64,000 nt of DNA from CBDCMJ01 sp965218875 (GTDB taxonomy: Bacteria > Chloroflexota > Dehalococcoidia > Lucifugimonadales > UBA3495). Position numbers and translations under genes: made by a program. Below are positions 1 through 9,556 of the stretch, piece after piece (position 1 is the stretch's first letter; each line of letters begins with the position of its first letter). The stretch spans positions 2,418,001 through 2,482,000 of the forward strand of contig OZ244707.1 of NCBI GenBank assembly GCA_965218875.1, in the 5' to 3' direction. The notes under the pieces are model-generated. The model made no database searches. It saw only the letters and a program-made list of their open reading frames with translations, and was not told where the DNA came from.

Positions 1-32
1 TGGCGGGTCGCACCGGTCTTGCCTTACAACGA

Positions 33-66
33 ACGAGCCTCCAACCCTGGCAGGCCGGAGGCTCGT
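33..66. repeat. Perfect 10-bp inverted repeat (hairpin)
   Basis: ACGAGCCTCC at 33-42 is exactly complementary to GGAGGCTCGT at 57-66, with a 14-base loop. No T-run follows, so it looks more like a REP/hairpin element than a rho-independent terminator. The rest of 1-371 holds no credible gene. Confidence 0.5.
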
Positions 67-371
67 AGGCAAAGCCGGGGGTCCCGACCTGCTCCTTATA
101 TGAGGACCTCCCAGCGAAAAGTTCGCAATTGAGTCCCTTTAGGCCCACTTTTTTCGGTCTAAGCAGACTGAATTCATGACTCCCCCTTTCAAAACGACCC
201 CCGCAGCGTCCGCTCCCTCTATGGGGCTGTTCTCCAGCGCCGGTATGGAGGTAGACGATAGTCGCCTTGCCGATCGGGACTCGCAGTTACCTGGTTTACC
301 AGCCACCAGCCCCGGAAGCTGTATTGCCCGCAGAACCTGGCCCAGTGGTGGTCGGACTAGATAGGACTATA

Positions 372-971
372 ATGGAAGGCCGTACAACCATGGGGGCGGG
401 TCATCGAAAATCGGCAACCACCAACGAAGATACGGCGGTGGACATCGACGTCATCGCCAACGACACCGACTCCCTGCGCGTGTCCGCCGTCGGGACGCCG
501 CCGCACGGGACGGTCGTCATCAAACAGGGCAGCACGACCACGGTGACCTACACACCCGATGCCAACTACAGCGGGGCGGACTCCTTCACCTACACTGTGT
601 CGGACAGGGCATCGGGAGGCTTGACCGCCACCAGCAGCGTCCCCGTCACCAACGTGAACGGCGCCCCGGATTTCCTCGCTGCGACCGCCACCCGCAGCGT
701 GGCAGCCACCGACGCGGCCACCCCCGCCCTCACCGACACGGTCGCAGGGACCATTAACATCACCAACGTGAACGAGGCCCCCGTCGCCGAAACCGCCGGG
801 TCTGCCCTGACCGTTCGCCCGGGGACGTTGAGATTGCCGGTTGTCCGGGTTGGCAAGGTTGCCCACTGGCGAAAGGGAACGCCCCCACCCCTTCGGCCCA
901 ACCGCCCGTCGTTCGACAAGCTCAGGTCGAACGGTTGGGCTTTGCAAACACTCCCCGGGAGACCCCTGTAA
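372..971 (+). pseudogene. Fragment of a cadherin/Ig-like repeat adhesin
   Basis: The reading frame encodes one recognisable beta-sandwich repeat of the kind found in large secreted adhesins: an NEDTAVDIDVIANDTDS start, then PHGTV, a TYTPDANYSGADSFTYTVSD segment, and later linker pieces VTNVNGAP and ITNVNEAP. These motifs are typical of bacterial cadherin-like/VCBS-type repeats. There is no signal peptide, the second repeat is collapsed, and the C-terminal 50 residues are low-quality sequence running through a short inverted repeat at 910-933. I read it as the remnant of a much larger surface protein. The true 5' boundary is unclear; ATG at 372 is only the nearest start ahead of the repeat. 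It could still be expressed as a short protein, but nothing supports that. Confidence 0.5.
910..933. repeat. Short dispersed-type inverted repeat
   Basis: CGTTCGAC (910-917) and GTCGAACG (926-933) flank the loop AAGCTCAG. It lies in the 3' end of the adhesin fragment and probably contributed to its decay. It resembles the short palindromic repeats scattered through many bacterial draft genomes. Confidence 0.5.
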
Positions 972-1010
972 CCCGCCTGACCGGAGGCGCCTCGCACTCG
1001 GCTTTCCTGG

Positions 1011-1709
1011 TCAGGATACGGGCTTGTTGGCTACAGCTTCGCCAAATCCTATACCTAGGATAGCGCCGGAATGTTCCCTCCACTTGTCGTAGGCGTGGCG
1101 GATGCCATTGCAAAGCTCTTCGGTTGCCGCTCCATATTTTACGGCCGCTTCCATGATCTCGGGCGACAGGAGCCACCCCATAGCTACAGTTTGGATGAAT
1201 TCGATGTCCTCCTGTGCGCTGTAGACCTCGATAGAAGCGGTCGCTCGGACATTGTTGAACCCGGCCTTCAAGAGGCTGGCCTTTAAGTCCTTGCCCATCT
1301 GGGGATGGCCGTCGTCAGACGCCAAAAGGTCTTCGAACATATCCCACGATCTTCTGAGAACGCCGAAGTCGGGGTGCGTGAAGCACGACCCGCATATCAG
1401 TTCACGGCAGCCGATGACGCCACCGGGTTTCAGGACTCGCTTCACCTCGGCGAGCACGGCGGAGGTGTCGGGTACGCTCATGAGAACAGCATGGTAGTGG
1501 GCGACGTCAAAGAAACCGTCCTCAAAGGGGAGGTCGGTAGTGTCGCCAACATGGAATATGGCGTTGCCTGTCCACTCGCCTCTGCCAAGTACCTCGCTCA
1601 AAGCCAGCTTTGGGCCAGGTATAAATTGGGCTGCCGCAGAGTGCCGCATGGATGGGCGGGTGGTTGGCGCGGTGGGATTTTTTTGAAACTCCCGTTCATT
1701 CTCGCTCAT
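1011..1709 (-). CDS. Truncated class I SAM methyltransferase-like protein
   Basis: The 232-residue product keeps the later part of a Methyltransf_11-type Rossmann fold: a GD pair near residues 55-56, the FFDVAHYHAVLMSVPD segment (66-81) and LKPGGVIG near 93-100. A long C-terminal cap typical of small-molecule methyltransferases follows. The glycine-rich motif I (E/DxGxGxG) that binds S-adenosylmethionine is absent. The first 45 residues are instead low-complexity and unlike the family, which points to a 5' deletion. The start at 1709 (MSENEREF) is the first plausible ATG that avoids overlapping the upstream P450 gene on the same strand. It is probably inactive, or a remnant; substrate unknown. 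Confidence 0.55.
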   Translation of the reverse strand: MSENEREFQKNPTAPTTRPSMRHSAAAQFIPGPKLALSEVLGRGEWTGNAIFHVGDTTDLPFEDGFFDVAHYHAVLMSVPDTSAVLAEVKRVLKPGGVIGCRELICGSCFTHPDFGVLRRSWDMFEDLLASDDGHPQMGKDLKASLLKAGFNNVRATASIEVYSAQEDIEFIQTVAMGWLLSPEIMEAAVKYGAATEELCNGIRHAYDKWREHSGAILGIGFGEAVANKPVS

Positions 1710-1891
1710 TTCGGCCGCTTTCTTAGGTGGCTGCCTGGGTGGAGTGTGGACTTGGTACGATGGGTGTGGTGGGACACACGGATAATATGGTTCGCAATTC
1801 AGTCCCATAAGGCCCGCCATCCTTGAAGGTAGACAGAACCGGAGTGTGTGGAACTCTCTCACCTCGGCTGCGAAGGGGGAGTGGAACAGCC

Positions 1892-3130
1892 CTAGGCCGC
1901 CTCCAACCACAGAGACTCCAGCCCCCGTAACGCCACCTGGTTCCGGAAGCGCGGCGCCTCCGCCAGCCGTAGGCTGCTCAAGCGGGGCAGCAGCGCCTCG
2001 AAAGCCAAGCGCCCCTCAAGCCGGGCCAGCGGCGAGCCAAGGCAGTAGTGGATGCCCCGCCCAAAGGCAAGATGATTGACGGCGGCGCGGCCCACATCCA
2101 GCCGGTCCGGGTCTGGAAAGACCTGCGGATCGCGGTTGGCTGCCCCCAGGAGGCAGATCACTCGCTGTCCGGGGGCTATCCGCTTCCCGCGCAACTCAAC
2201 AGGCTCGCGGGCTATCCGGCTGTCCAACTGCACCGGGCAGTCAAAACGCAACATCTCGTCGATCGCGCCGTTCAGCAGCGTAGGGTCGTCGCGCAGCCTC
2301 TGGAGTTCGTCCGGATTGCTCAGCAGCGCCAGGGTGCCGTTGCCGATGAGGTTGCGTGTGGTCTCGTTCCCTGCCACCAGCATCAGCAGCAGGTTCACCA
2401 GCAAGTCATCTCGCTCCAGCCGTTCGCCATCGACCTCCGCCGTCACCAGTGCGCTCACCAGATCGTCCTGCGGATCGCGGCGCCGCTTCGCTGCCACCAC
2501 CTCAAAGTAGGTGAACACCTCGTCGACGGCCTGCTGCACTTGGCGCACCTGCCGTTCGTTCAGCAGGGGGTCAACGATCAGGGAAACGATGTTGGACCAC
2601 TCGTTGAACTGCTCCCGATCCTCCGGCGCGACCCCCAGCATCTCGGCAATGACGATGACAGGCAACGGGAAGGCAAGGTCCGCGATGAGGTCGAAGCGCC
2701 CTTTGCCCTCCACCTTGCCCAGCAAGCCGTCTACCGTTTCCCGGATGCGCGGCTCCAGGGCGGCCACGGAGCGTGGAGTAAAGCCATAGGACACCAGACT
2801 CCGGATCTTAGTGTGTTCCGGCGGGTCCAGGCCCAACATGCTCACTTGCGGGATGTAGCCAAACTCCCTTCCCGTGTTCCCGAACCGCTGGCTGTTCCGC
2901 AACACCATGTCGACGTCGGCGTAGTCGGTCAGCACCCAAGCGTCCTGCAGGCGCATCCGGTGCACGGGGTCTTTCCGTCGCAACTCCTCATAAACGGCGT
3001 ACGGGTTTGCGCGCAACGCGGGGGAAAGGGGATTGTACGCCACACCGGACTCGATCCGCTCCCAGGCCAACAGGGCCCGCATCGCCAGGGGCCGTACCGT
3101 CATGCTAAGGGCCTTGGACAACCGGTTCAT
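1892..3130 (-). CDS. Bacterial cytochrome P450
   Basis: Soluble haem-thiolate monooxygenase, 412 residues, the normal bacterial length. Visible motifs: the I-helix oxygen-activating segment AGNETT (about 253-258), the ExxR salt-bridge motif EMLR (292-295), and the haem-binding loop FGRGIHYCLG with axial Cys363. It would hydroxylate or epoxidise a small organic molecule using electrons from a ferredoxin system not encoded nearby. I chose ATG 3130 over ATG 3154 because GGAGGGA lies just upstream of it. There is no signal peptide, so it is cytoplasmic. The downstream neighbour is the truncated methyltransferase; upstream is a decayed transposase. Substrate cannot be told from sequence. Confidence 0.93.
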   Translation of the reverse strand: MNRLSKALSMTVRPLAMRALLAWERIESGVAYNPLSPALRANPYAVYEELRRKDPVHRMRLQDAWVLTDYADVDMVLRNSQRFGNTGREFGYIPQVSMLGLDPPEHTKIRSLVSYGFTPRSVAALEPRIRETVDGLLGKVEGKGRFDLIADLAFPLPVIVIAEMLGVAPEDREQFNEWSNIVSLIVDPLLNERQVRQVQQAVDEVFTYFEVVAAKRRRDPQDDLVSALVTAEVDGERLERDDLLVNLLLMLVAGNETTRNLIGNGTLALLSNPDELQRLRDDPTLLNGAIDEMLRFDCPVQLDSRIAREPVELRGKRIAPGQRVICLLGAANRDPQVFPDPDRLDVGRAAVNHLAFGRGIHYCLGSPLARLEGRLAFEALLPRLSSLRLAEAPRFRNQVALRGLESLWLEAA

Positions 3131-3329
3131 GCAGTCCCTCCGCCGTCTTCTCATGTTGCGTGAGAGTAAGCACCCGCTGGACGCGGTCCAAGCACTGCCG
3201 TCGCACTGGGCTTCGCTGGGAGCCGCGCCAGCGCCGCCGTTCCCGGCGAGATGGGCCTTAGGTAATCATAGCGAGACTATTTTATTCGAGTATGCCCTGT
3301 ACTGCCAGACCGTTAGGAAGCACACCCAA

Positions 3330-4127
3330 CTACGCACATATGGCCGCATCACAGCAACTTGATATGATACTTCCTAGTTCTTGCTGGGTAGCCGGGGCCG
3401 CTTTAGCCGGTCGGCTTGGGGCGCCGGCAATTTCGGTTTCGGTTAAGAGATTGGCCGCGCCTTCGGCAATTTCGGTCGAGGCGCGGCCCCTGCTTTTACC
3501 ACGCCGGCCCATTCCATAGAAAGGCGGGTTAACCTTGGCCCGCTGTCCAGGTGTCTTGTTCCGCAGGCTCTCATGCCCTCTAAAATGATTGTAGGTCAGC
3601 ACCCAGCCGTCGAGATAGCGCTGGCTGGTCTTTCTGCTGTCCAGGCCCCGGAGAGTCTTGATGCGGTCCCTGAACGCCCTTGCAGGCGCTCCGACAGGTT
3701 GTTATTGATACTAGCCCGCATCCCCTCAGATTGCATATGCCGGGATTCAGGCAACACGGACTTGACCGCGGACATATAGGACTTCAGCTTGTCGGTAGTG
3801 ATGGTCTTCGGCGGCTTGTCGGTATAGTGCCGCACCCATTCGTAGATCGTGGCTTTGCTGGGCTCTTTCTCCAGGTTGTACTCTTCTTTCAGGCCCTGCG
3901 CTATCTGCTTGTAGCTCTTGCCGGTGTAGTAGTACCGGATGGCTGAACCCATCAATTCCGCGTCCATCTTCCGGCCCTCGGTCTTGCCGCTGGCCCGAAA
4001 GTCCTTCTTACAACCCCGGCAACGATAGCGCTGCTGCCCCGTTGCGAACGCTTACCTTCACGATATGGTGAGAGTTACACGCCGGGCAGTTGACGGAGTA
4101 GGTAGTGGTCGTAGTGAACTCGGTCAT
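3330..4127 (-). pseudogene. Decayed DDE transposase (IS6-like, multiply broken)
   Basis: Read from 4127 down, the frame begins MTEFTTTTTYSVNCPACN, half of a zinc ribbon. A frameshift near 4040-4050 is needed to continue into RYRCRGCKKDF, the second CxxC. Next come a helix-turn-helix (KSYKQIAQGL, ATIYEWVRHYTD) and KTITTDKLKSY with the second catalytic Asp region. A second frameshift near 3640-3650 is needed to join NNNLSERLQG to FRDRIKTLRGLDS and TYNHFRGHESL. The stretch that should carry the first catalytic Asp is missing between the HTH and KTITTDKL, so there is also an internal deletion. The element is dead. The IS family assignment is approximate. No terminal repeats were found. Confidence 0.8.
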
Positions 4128-5352
4128 CAAGGACTCCTCAGAGACCACATGAGGCAAAGACCGATGCTTGGCTGGGCTTTAACAGGCGCTGCGTTTTTGT
4201 TTCCTTTGTCATTATGTTTTATCTTGGCCACAAACAACTCAACGACGATTAACTGTAGGCTGCCCATTAGCCTCTTTTTGTTCCCAACGATTCAATAACT
4301 TCTGAAGCAGCTCTGTTTCAGCGCCTTCTTCGGCAATGGCCCGCCATTGAGCCATAAGCTCCCTCTTCGCTTCTCTCCGTTTCCTCGAATTGGGCTAATG
4401 CGGACAATCCCTTTTGGCCATTTATAGTCCACAATAGCAAAGTGAAGGCGAGGTTGCCGAAAGGTGTCACTACAGCATATTTGCTGAATTATGACCCCAT
4501 GTATGGGAAAGGAATTATTCGGAATTCTGTGGAATTATAAAGTCACGGATGACTCCGGGCTTCATGGTTCCTCACTTCTTTGGGGCCAGCCTCTCGGCTA
4601 CTTGAAAGACGCTGAACGTCGCGTGTTTCAGGATGGTGGTCAAGGTTATTCTCCTTCTCGGCAGCCGCCAGCTGCTAGGATCGGCCTAACCCATTCTGGA
4701 AGATCCCACCATGCCTGGTCCACCTCCAGTAACGCCAGGTATGTTTCACTGGTCCAAGCTTGTTGTTCTTCGGATGTGGCTGCTGATCCGGGCATCTCAT
4801 TTATAACTTCACCGCTTTGAGGGTCGCTGTGCGGTAGTCTCCGAGCAACGGGGGTGGGTCAATACTATAGAAATGGTCGGTTAGTTCTTTTACGCTCCGG
4901 GGGTTCTTAGTAGACCCCTGGAGCCCCGCCGCGCACCAAGCGGCCTATCCGTCCACCGTGACTTGGGGTTTCCCATTGCCACAGTCTGCGAAGGCCAGCA
5001 AGCTAAAGGAAACCGGGGCTATTTAGCACTGCCAAACGATTCTTCACCCCTTACCCTAGCCACCGCGGCAACCAGCAAATATGCACAGCGATTAATGCTG
5101 GCCCGGCGAGCCAGCCAATAGGTGAGAACACAAGGAACAGCATCCATCCCATCCAGGCGTCAAGCCTTTAGGCTCTGTTTCTTTCGGATTCACCTTAGCT
5201 TCCCTATACTCAACCCTTGTCATCAGGGCAACATCCCCAACTTGGATTTCACGCCATTGACGCTGGTTTCAGCGGTGGCGAATTGCTATCATATGGCATA
5301 CGCCGAAAGCAAACGGAACCGACCGAGAGACCATGAGGTACGCTACTAAACC
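4128..5352. other. Gene-poor stretch between decayed IS and lipoprotein
   Basis: This is 1.2 kb with lower GC than the surroundings. Only short open frames occur (the longest about 109 codons at 4491-4820), with no recognisable domains or ribosome binding sites. I see no RNA gene or CRISPR. It may be relic mobile DNA associated with the broken transposase. Confidence 0.5.
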
Positions 5353-6822
5353 ATGAACAAGGTGGTCCTGCACGGGGCGGCGCTGGCGGCGCTGATAACG
5401 CTGGCAGCGGCCTGCGGCGGGCAACAGCCTCCGTCCCCCACGGCTGCCGAAGTAGCGAATACACCGACGCCGTCGCCAACCCAAACTGCCGCGCCACTCG
5501 ACACCCCGCCGCCAACCGGCACCCCGGCGCCTACGGCCGCCGCCGAGCCTACGCCGCCGCCGTCCGAGCCCACGCTTCCTCCTCCGTCCGAGCCTGACCC
5601 CAACCTTACCGGCGAGCAGATGGCGGCCATGATGCTCAGCTGGGAGGACGTGAATGCAGAATTCCCTTTCGCGCAGTTCGACCCCGCGGACCAGGGCGGC
5701 TTCGTCGCCAACGCCGACGCGGCCGAGGGCACGTTGGACCCTTTGGACACCGGGGCCGATATCGAGGCCGCGGGCAGGATCACCGGCTACCTACGCTACT
5801 TCGTCAACCTCCAGGGTATGGCCGGAGGCAACGATGACGGCCCGATATTGGTCGAGTCGGAGGTCCACGTCTTCGCACACGAAGCGGGGGCCGCCGATTT
5901 CCTGGACCTGCTGGCCAAGGCGCCGGGCCGCTTCGAGGATGTGCCCGGAGAGTCGGGAACGCTGCGTTCCGTCGTGATCCTCGCCTTGCACCCGGCGCTG
6001 GGAGAGGAGGCCAGAGGGTTTCAAGCCCGGCAGGAGGTCCCGGAGCTAGGCGTCTCCTTACCGGTGTTTGGGGCGGTCTGGAGGCGCGGCGCGGTGGTGC
6101 TGACTGTCTTTTTGGCCGGCGCCCCCGGATCGGACCATGGCGCGGCCGCTGGTAGGTTGGCGGCCATGATGGACGTCAAGGTGAGACCCGCGATGACGGG
6201 CGAGATCGCGGCCCAGCCGCAAGTCACCGAGCCTACGCCCCAGGGCGCAGCGAGAGAGGAAGGCCCGGCACTGGAACGCCGGGTGTTGGACGAGGGCTAC
6301 GACCTGCGCGGGCTGACCGACCTGGGCGTCTTGCTTCCCGGCTTCCAGGTCTACACTGCCAACATCTCATGGGCCGGCTCCGAAATCCGGTTCGAGAGGG
6401 ATTACGCGTCTGAGTCGTTTACCACTACGGTGGGGGATTCGGCGGTGTTGAGCGTGAACCTGGTGATCGACCTCTACGCGACTGACCTGGAGGCAGCCCT
6501 CCCCGTGCTGGTCGTTGGCGCGATGGAACCCAACGCGGCGGCCGGTCTCTTCGGGTTCGACGCCGAGGCCGGGAGGTGGTTAGGGCCGGACCAGGCCCCC
6601 TTCGAGGCCCAAAGACTGGAAGTCGCCGGCTTGGGCGACGAATCGGCCAGCTTCTCGGCAGTTTTCGGGGCGCCTCCCCTGGAGTTCCAGGCCCATATAT
6701 TCTTCTTCGCTCGGGGCCGCCTGGGCGGCTACGCCCTCATCCTTGGCACAGACCTGCGAATCGAGGACACCATGTCCTTAGCCGCCGAGGTCGACGCCAG
6801 GGCTGCCGCCCTCCGGCAGTAG
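5353..6822 (+). CDS. Two-module lipoprotein of unknown function
   Basis: 489 residues. A signal peptide ends in the lipobox LAAAC, followed by GGQQ, so the mature protein should be lipid-anchored outside the membrane. Residues about 25-85 form a Pro/Thr/Ala/Glu-rich linker. Two similarly built globular halves follow (about 90-290 and 310-489). Each has a segment of hydrophobic strands with VHVFAHEAGAADFL or LVIDLYATDLEAAL, and each ends with a strand-turn-strand plus acidic helix (AVWRRGAVVLTVFL...AAMM; FARGRLGGYALIL...AAEV). This suggests an internal duplication. I do not recognise the family. The ribosome binding site is weak (GAGGT about 14 bases upstream). Confidence 0.7.
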   Translation: MNKVVLHGAALAALITLAAACGGQQPPSPTAAEVANTPTPSPTQTAAPLDTPPPTGTPAPTAAAEPTPPPSEPTLPPPSEPDPNLTGEQMAAMMLSWEDVNAEFPFAQFDPADQGGFVANADAAEGTLDPLDTGADIEAAGRITGYLRYFVNLQGMAGGNDDGPILVESEVHVFAHEAGAADFLDLLAKAPGRFEDVPGESGTLRSVVILALHPALGEEARGFQARQEVPELGVSLPVFGAVWRRGAVVLTVFLAGAPGSDHGAAAGRLAAMMDVKVRPAMTGEIAAQPQVTEPTPQGAAREEGPALERRVLDEGYDLRGLTDLGVLLPGFQVYTANISWAGSEIRFERDYASESFTTTVGDSAVLSVNLVIDLYATDLEAALPVLVVGAMEPNAAAGLFGFDAEAGRWLGPDQAPFEAQRLEVAGLGDESASFSAVFGAPPLEFQAHIFFFARGRLGGYALILGTDLRIEDTMSLAAEVDARAAALRQ

Positions 6823-6836
6823 GGGCGCTCCGCCCC
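6822..6836 (+). terminator. GC-rich hairpin after lipoprotein gene
   Basis: GGGGCG / CGCCCC with a three-base loop starts at the last base of the TAG stop codon and is followed by GCCTTTCG. The stem is strong but the T-run is poor, so termination is only possible. Confidence 0.35.
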
Positions 6837-7373
6837 GCCTTTCGTCACTCGGGTCCATCACGACAGGCCCAGAGTTGCCGGCCAACGGGGCCGCCACCGG
6901 GCAACTCCAGCCGGTGCCAACGAATCCCCTAGGGGCGCGGTAGGCGGTAGACCGATGCGGGGGCCGGCATCGTTAATACCGACCACCGCAGCCCAGCTAT
7001 TGCGACCCAGGAACGGCGGCAGCCCCAGTTTAACCCCGGTCTATGGAAGTCCATAGCGTTCGGGCGCGGCGGCCATTACAATACGGTCACAGACTCGAAG
7101 ACGGTGCTGCCTACGTCCACCCCGGCTCCCGGGCAATGGACTTTTATCATAGCGCTCGCCCGCCGGTCGTAGCTACGGCCAAGGCTGCGGGTCAGGCCGC
7201 GTCCCATTCCTGTCACTCCGGCGCAGACCGGACTTGGGAACACTCGGGGGGACATGGCGTCCAACTAGCCGCGACTTTTCCGGTAGCCGGGACGTCTCCC
7301 CGTCTGCTCCACCACGGCGGTTAAGGCAACCCACAACTCGAAGATGGCGCCATCTCCAGTTGCGAGATGACCT
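6837..7373. other. Intergenic region, no credible gene
   Basis: No supported coding region. A 12-bp perfect palindrome, GATGGCGCCATC, occurs at 7343-7354, 19 bases before the start of the antiporter gene. It could be an operator or a leader hairpin; nothing else stands out. Confidence 0.4.
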
Positions 7374-9173
7374 GTGCACGATGATGTGAGCCTACTCTCG
7401 GACTTCGCCATCATAATGGCGGCGGCAGGGGTGTCCCTGCTGGTCTTTCGCCGTTTCAATCATCCCCCGATCCTCGGATATCTGCTGGCGGGCCTGATCA
7501 TAGGCCCCTTCACCCTGCCCAGCCCCCTGGTGAAGAACCCCGAGATTGTGCGTTCGGTGGCTGACCTGGGGTTGGTGATTCTGCTGTTCGCCTTGGGTCT
7601 GGAGTTTGGCTGGACTCGCATCCGGCAAGTCGGCTTGCGGGTAGTCATCATAGGCGCCATAGAAATCACGGTCATGATCACCTTGGGCTACGAGGTGGGA
7701 AGGCTGTTGGGTTGGAGCGGCCCGGAATCCTTGTTCCTCGGCTGCGCCATGTCGATAAGCAGTTCAGCGGTCCTGGCCCAGGTGCTGCGGGACCAGGGAA
7801 GGCTCCAAACCGGTCCGGGAAGACTCATAGTGGGCATACTGGTAGTGGAGGACTTCGCCGCCGTTCTGCTGCTTGCCGTGCTGTCCGCCGTGGCCACCAG
7901 CGGCACAGCGACCGCCGCCGACGCGGGACTTCTGGTGGGAAAGCTCCTTCTCTTCGCCATGGCGGCCCTGGTCCTCGGCGGTCTCTTTGCGCGAAAAATC
8001 ACCGGCTTCGTTGGCCGCTTCGGGTCCCGAGAGACCCTGCTGGTGACCTGTTTGGCCATGTGCTTCGGGTTGGCCCTCATAGGCGAAACATTGGGTATCT
8101 CGGCCGCGGCAGGAGCCTTTCTCATGGGAAGCGTGCTGGGGGATACCCAACACTCCGATGAGATCAGACGCGTAACCGATCCGGTACGGGACATGTTTGC
8201 CGCCATCTTCTTCGTCTCCATTGGCATGTTGGTTGACCCGTCGGCCATCGTCCAATTTATCATCCCCGCCGTGGTAATAACGGGGGTGTTCGTCCTGGGC
8301 AAGATTGCCATCGACAGCATCGCAACTTTTTTGACCGGCCACGACGGCAAGACTTCCCTGGCAGTGGGCATGGGCATGCCCCAGATAGGCGAGTTCTCAC
8401 TGGCTATGGTCAAGGTGGGTGTGGAGGGGGGAGCAGTGGGGGCGTTTCTCTACCCGGCGATTACCGCTACCACCGCCATTACGTCCTTTCTCTACCCTTA
8501 CGTCTCCCGCTCCTCGGAAGGCGCGTCCAACTTGCTGGAGCGCCGGTCGCCCCGCCTCCTGCGCGAGTATTTCCACAGCCTATCCGCGATGCTTTCTTCC
8601 CTGCGGGCGGCCCTGCGGCTGAGAGGTCAGTTTGCCCGGGAGATGCAACGGTCGGGCAAGGTCATCTTTTCAAACGTGGGCATCATCGTGCTGATAATCG
8701 GGGTGGCGACGGCCCTCCTGAGATTCACCTTCACCTTTGCCAATTGGGTGCACCTGCCGGAGAGCGTCGTAGGGCTGGTAGTTGGAGGCGCCGCCTTGGC
8801 TTTATGCATTCCGCCCGTGGTGATGTTGGTGCGCACCGGCAGAAGCTTGGCGGACCGGCTATCTCTCTACGCTTTGCGGGGGCGGCGCCGTTCAGGAATA
8901 TGGGCACAGGAGAGACTGCGGGTGGTGTTGCGGGATACTTTCCTCATCGGCGCCATCATCTTAGGAATCGTAGTTAGCCTTCCTCTGGTCTCCGAACTGC
9001 TAATCCTGGGAGACCTCGCCACTCCCATCCCGGTGCTAGTGCTCATCGGCTTGGTGGGCCTGCTGGTGCGGGCCGCCTTCAAGGTTCACGCCGTGTTGGA
9101 CGAGACCTTTGCTCGCACTTTCTACGACGACGACCCCTTGGAACCAGCCGAGGGCGAGCACCACGACGACTGA
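7374..9173 (+). CDS. CPA2-family monovalent cation/proton antiporter
   Basis: 599-residue integral membrane protein. The N-terminal 390 residues form the sodium/hydrogen exchanger domain, beginning with the family hallmark HPPILGYLLAGLIIGP and LGLVILLFALGLEF; GAFLMGSVLGDT and FFVSIGMLVDP also match CPA2 (KefB/RosB-like) transporters. About 200 further residues carry extra hydrophobic segments (around 430-455, 465-485 and 520-560) instead of the TrkA-N nucleotide-binding domain of KefB/KefC. It would exchange K+ or Na+ for H+ across the cytoplasmic membrane. The start is GTG at 7374 (VHDDVSLLSDF); the ribosome binding site is weak, so the start is only moderately certain. Confidence 0.88.
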   Translation: MHDDVSLLSDFAIIMAAAGVSLLVFRRFNHPPILGYLLAGLIIGPFTLPSPLVKNPEIVRSVADLGLVILLFALGLEFGWTRIRQVGLRVVIIGAIEITVMITLGYEVGRLLGWSGPESLFLGCAMSISSSAVLAQVLRDQGRLQTGPGRLIVGILVVEDFAAVLLLAVLSAVATSGTATAADAGLLVGKLLLFAMAALVLGGLFARKITGFVGRFGSRETLLVTCLAMCFGLALIGETLGISAAAGAFLMGSVLGDTQHSDEIRRVTDPVRDMFAAIFFVSIGMLVDPSAIVQFIIPAVVITGVFVLGKIAIDSIATFLTGHDGKTSLAVGMGMPQIGEFSLAMVKVGVEGGAVGAFLYPAITATTAITSFLYPYVSRSSEGASNLLERRSPRLLREYFHSLSAMLSSLRAALRLRGQFAREMQRSGKVIFSNVGIIVLIIGVATALLRFTFTFANWVHLPESVVGLVVGGAALALCIPPVVMLVRTGRSLADRLSLYALRGRRRSGIWAQERLRVVLRDTFLIGAIILGIVVSLPLVSELLILGDLATPIPVLVLIGLVGLLVRAAFKVHAVLDETFARTFYDDDPLEPAEGEHHDD

Positions 9174-9337
9174 CCAAGGTCTCAGATTACGCGGATGGGG
9201 CTGCTCGCCCCACCCCCGGCCTTTTCCGATACGGTCTATTTTCATGGCGACGGTGTGTTGCGGGGCCTCACCATTCCACCCAAGAGACGGGACGCTTACC
9301 CCTGCCTAGTGGCCCAGGGTCATGTAATTGTCAATAA

Positions 9338-9486
9338 CTGTCATTCCGAGCGCAAACTGTCATTCCGAGCGCAAACTGTCATTCCGAGCGCAGCGAGGAA
9401 TCTGAAATCCCTCCGGTACGCTCATCTTAGACCCCAATAGCGGCTTGAGATTCCTCACCCGCTTTCGACGGGTTCGGAATGACAGG
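9338..9486. repeat. Inverted-repeat element with tandem arm units (type A)
   Basis: The left arm holds three consecutive starts of CTGTCATTCCGAGCGCA (9338, 9357, 9376); the first two are complete 19-bp direct repeats, and the third runs on into GCGAGGAATCT. The right arm (about 9446-9486) has AGATTCCTC ... CGGAATGACAG, complementary to the left arm. Related arms recur at 33081-33222, 36357-36457 and 53946-54136. Confidence 0.8.
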
Positions 9487-9556
9487 GAAACCGGGTTCGG
9501 AACGACGGGGAAGCGGCGATTGCTGCTCCCTTCCTAAGGTGACAATTAAGTGATCG

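Noticed and set aside
4491..4820. 109-codon open frame in the gene-poor stretch
   Set aside because: No domain, no ribosome binding site, low-complexity composition.
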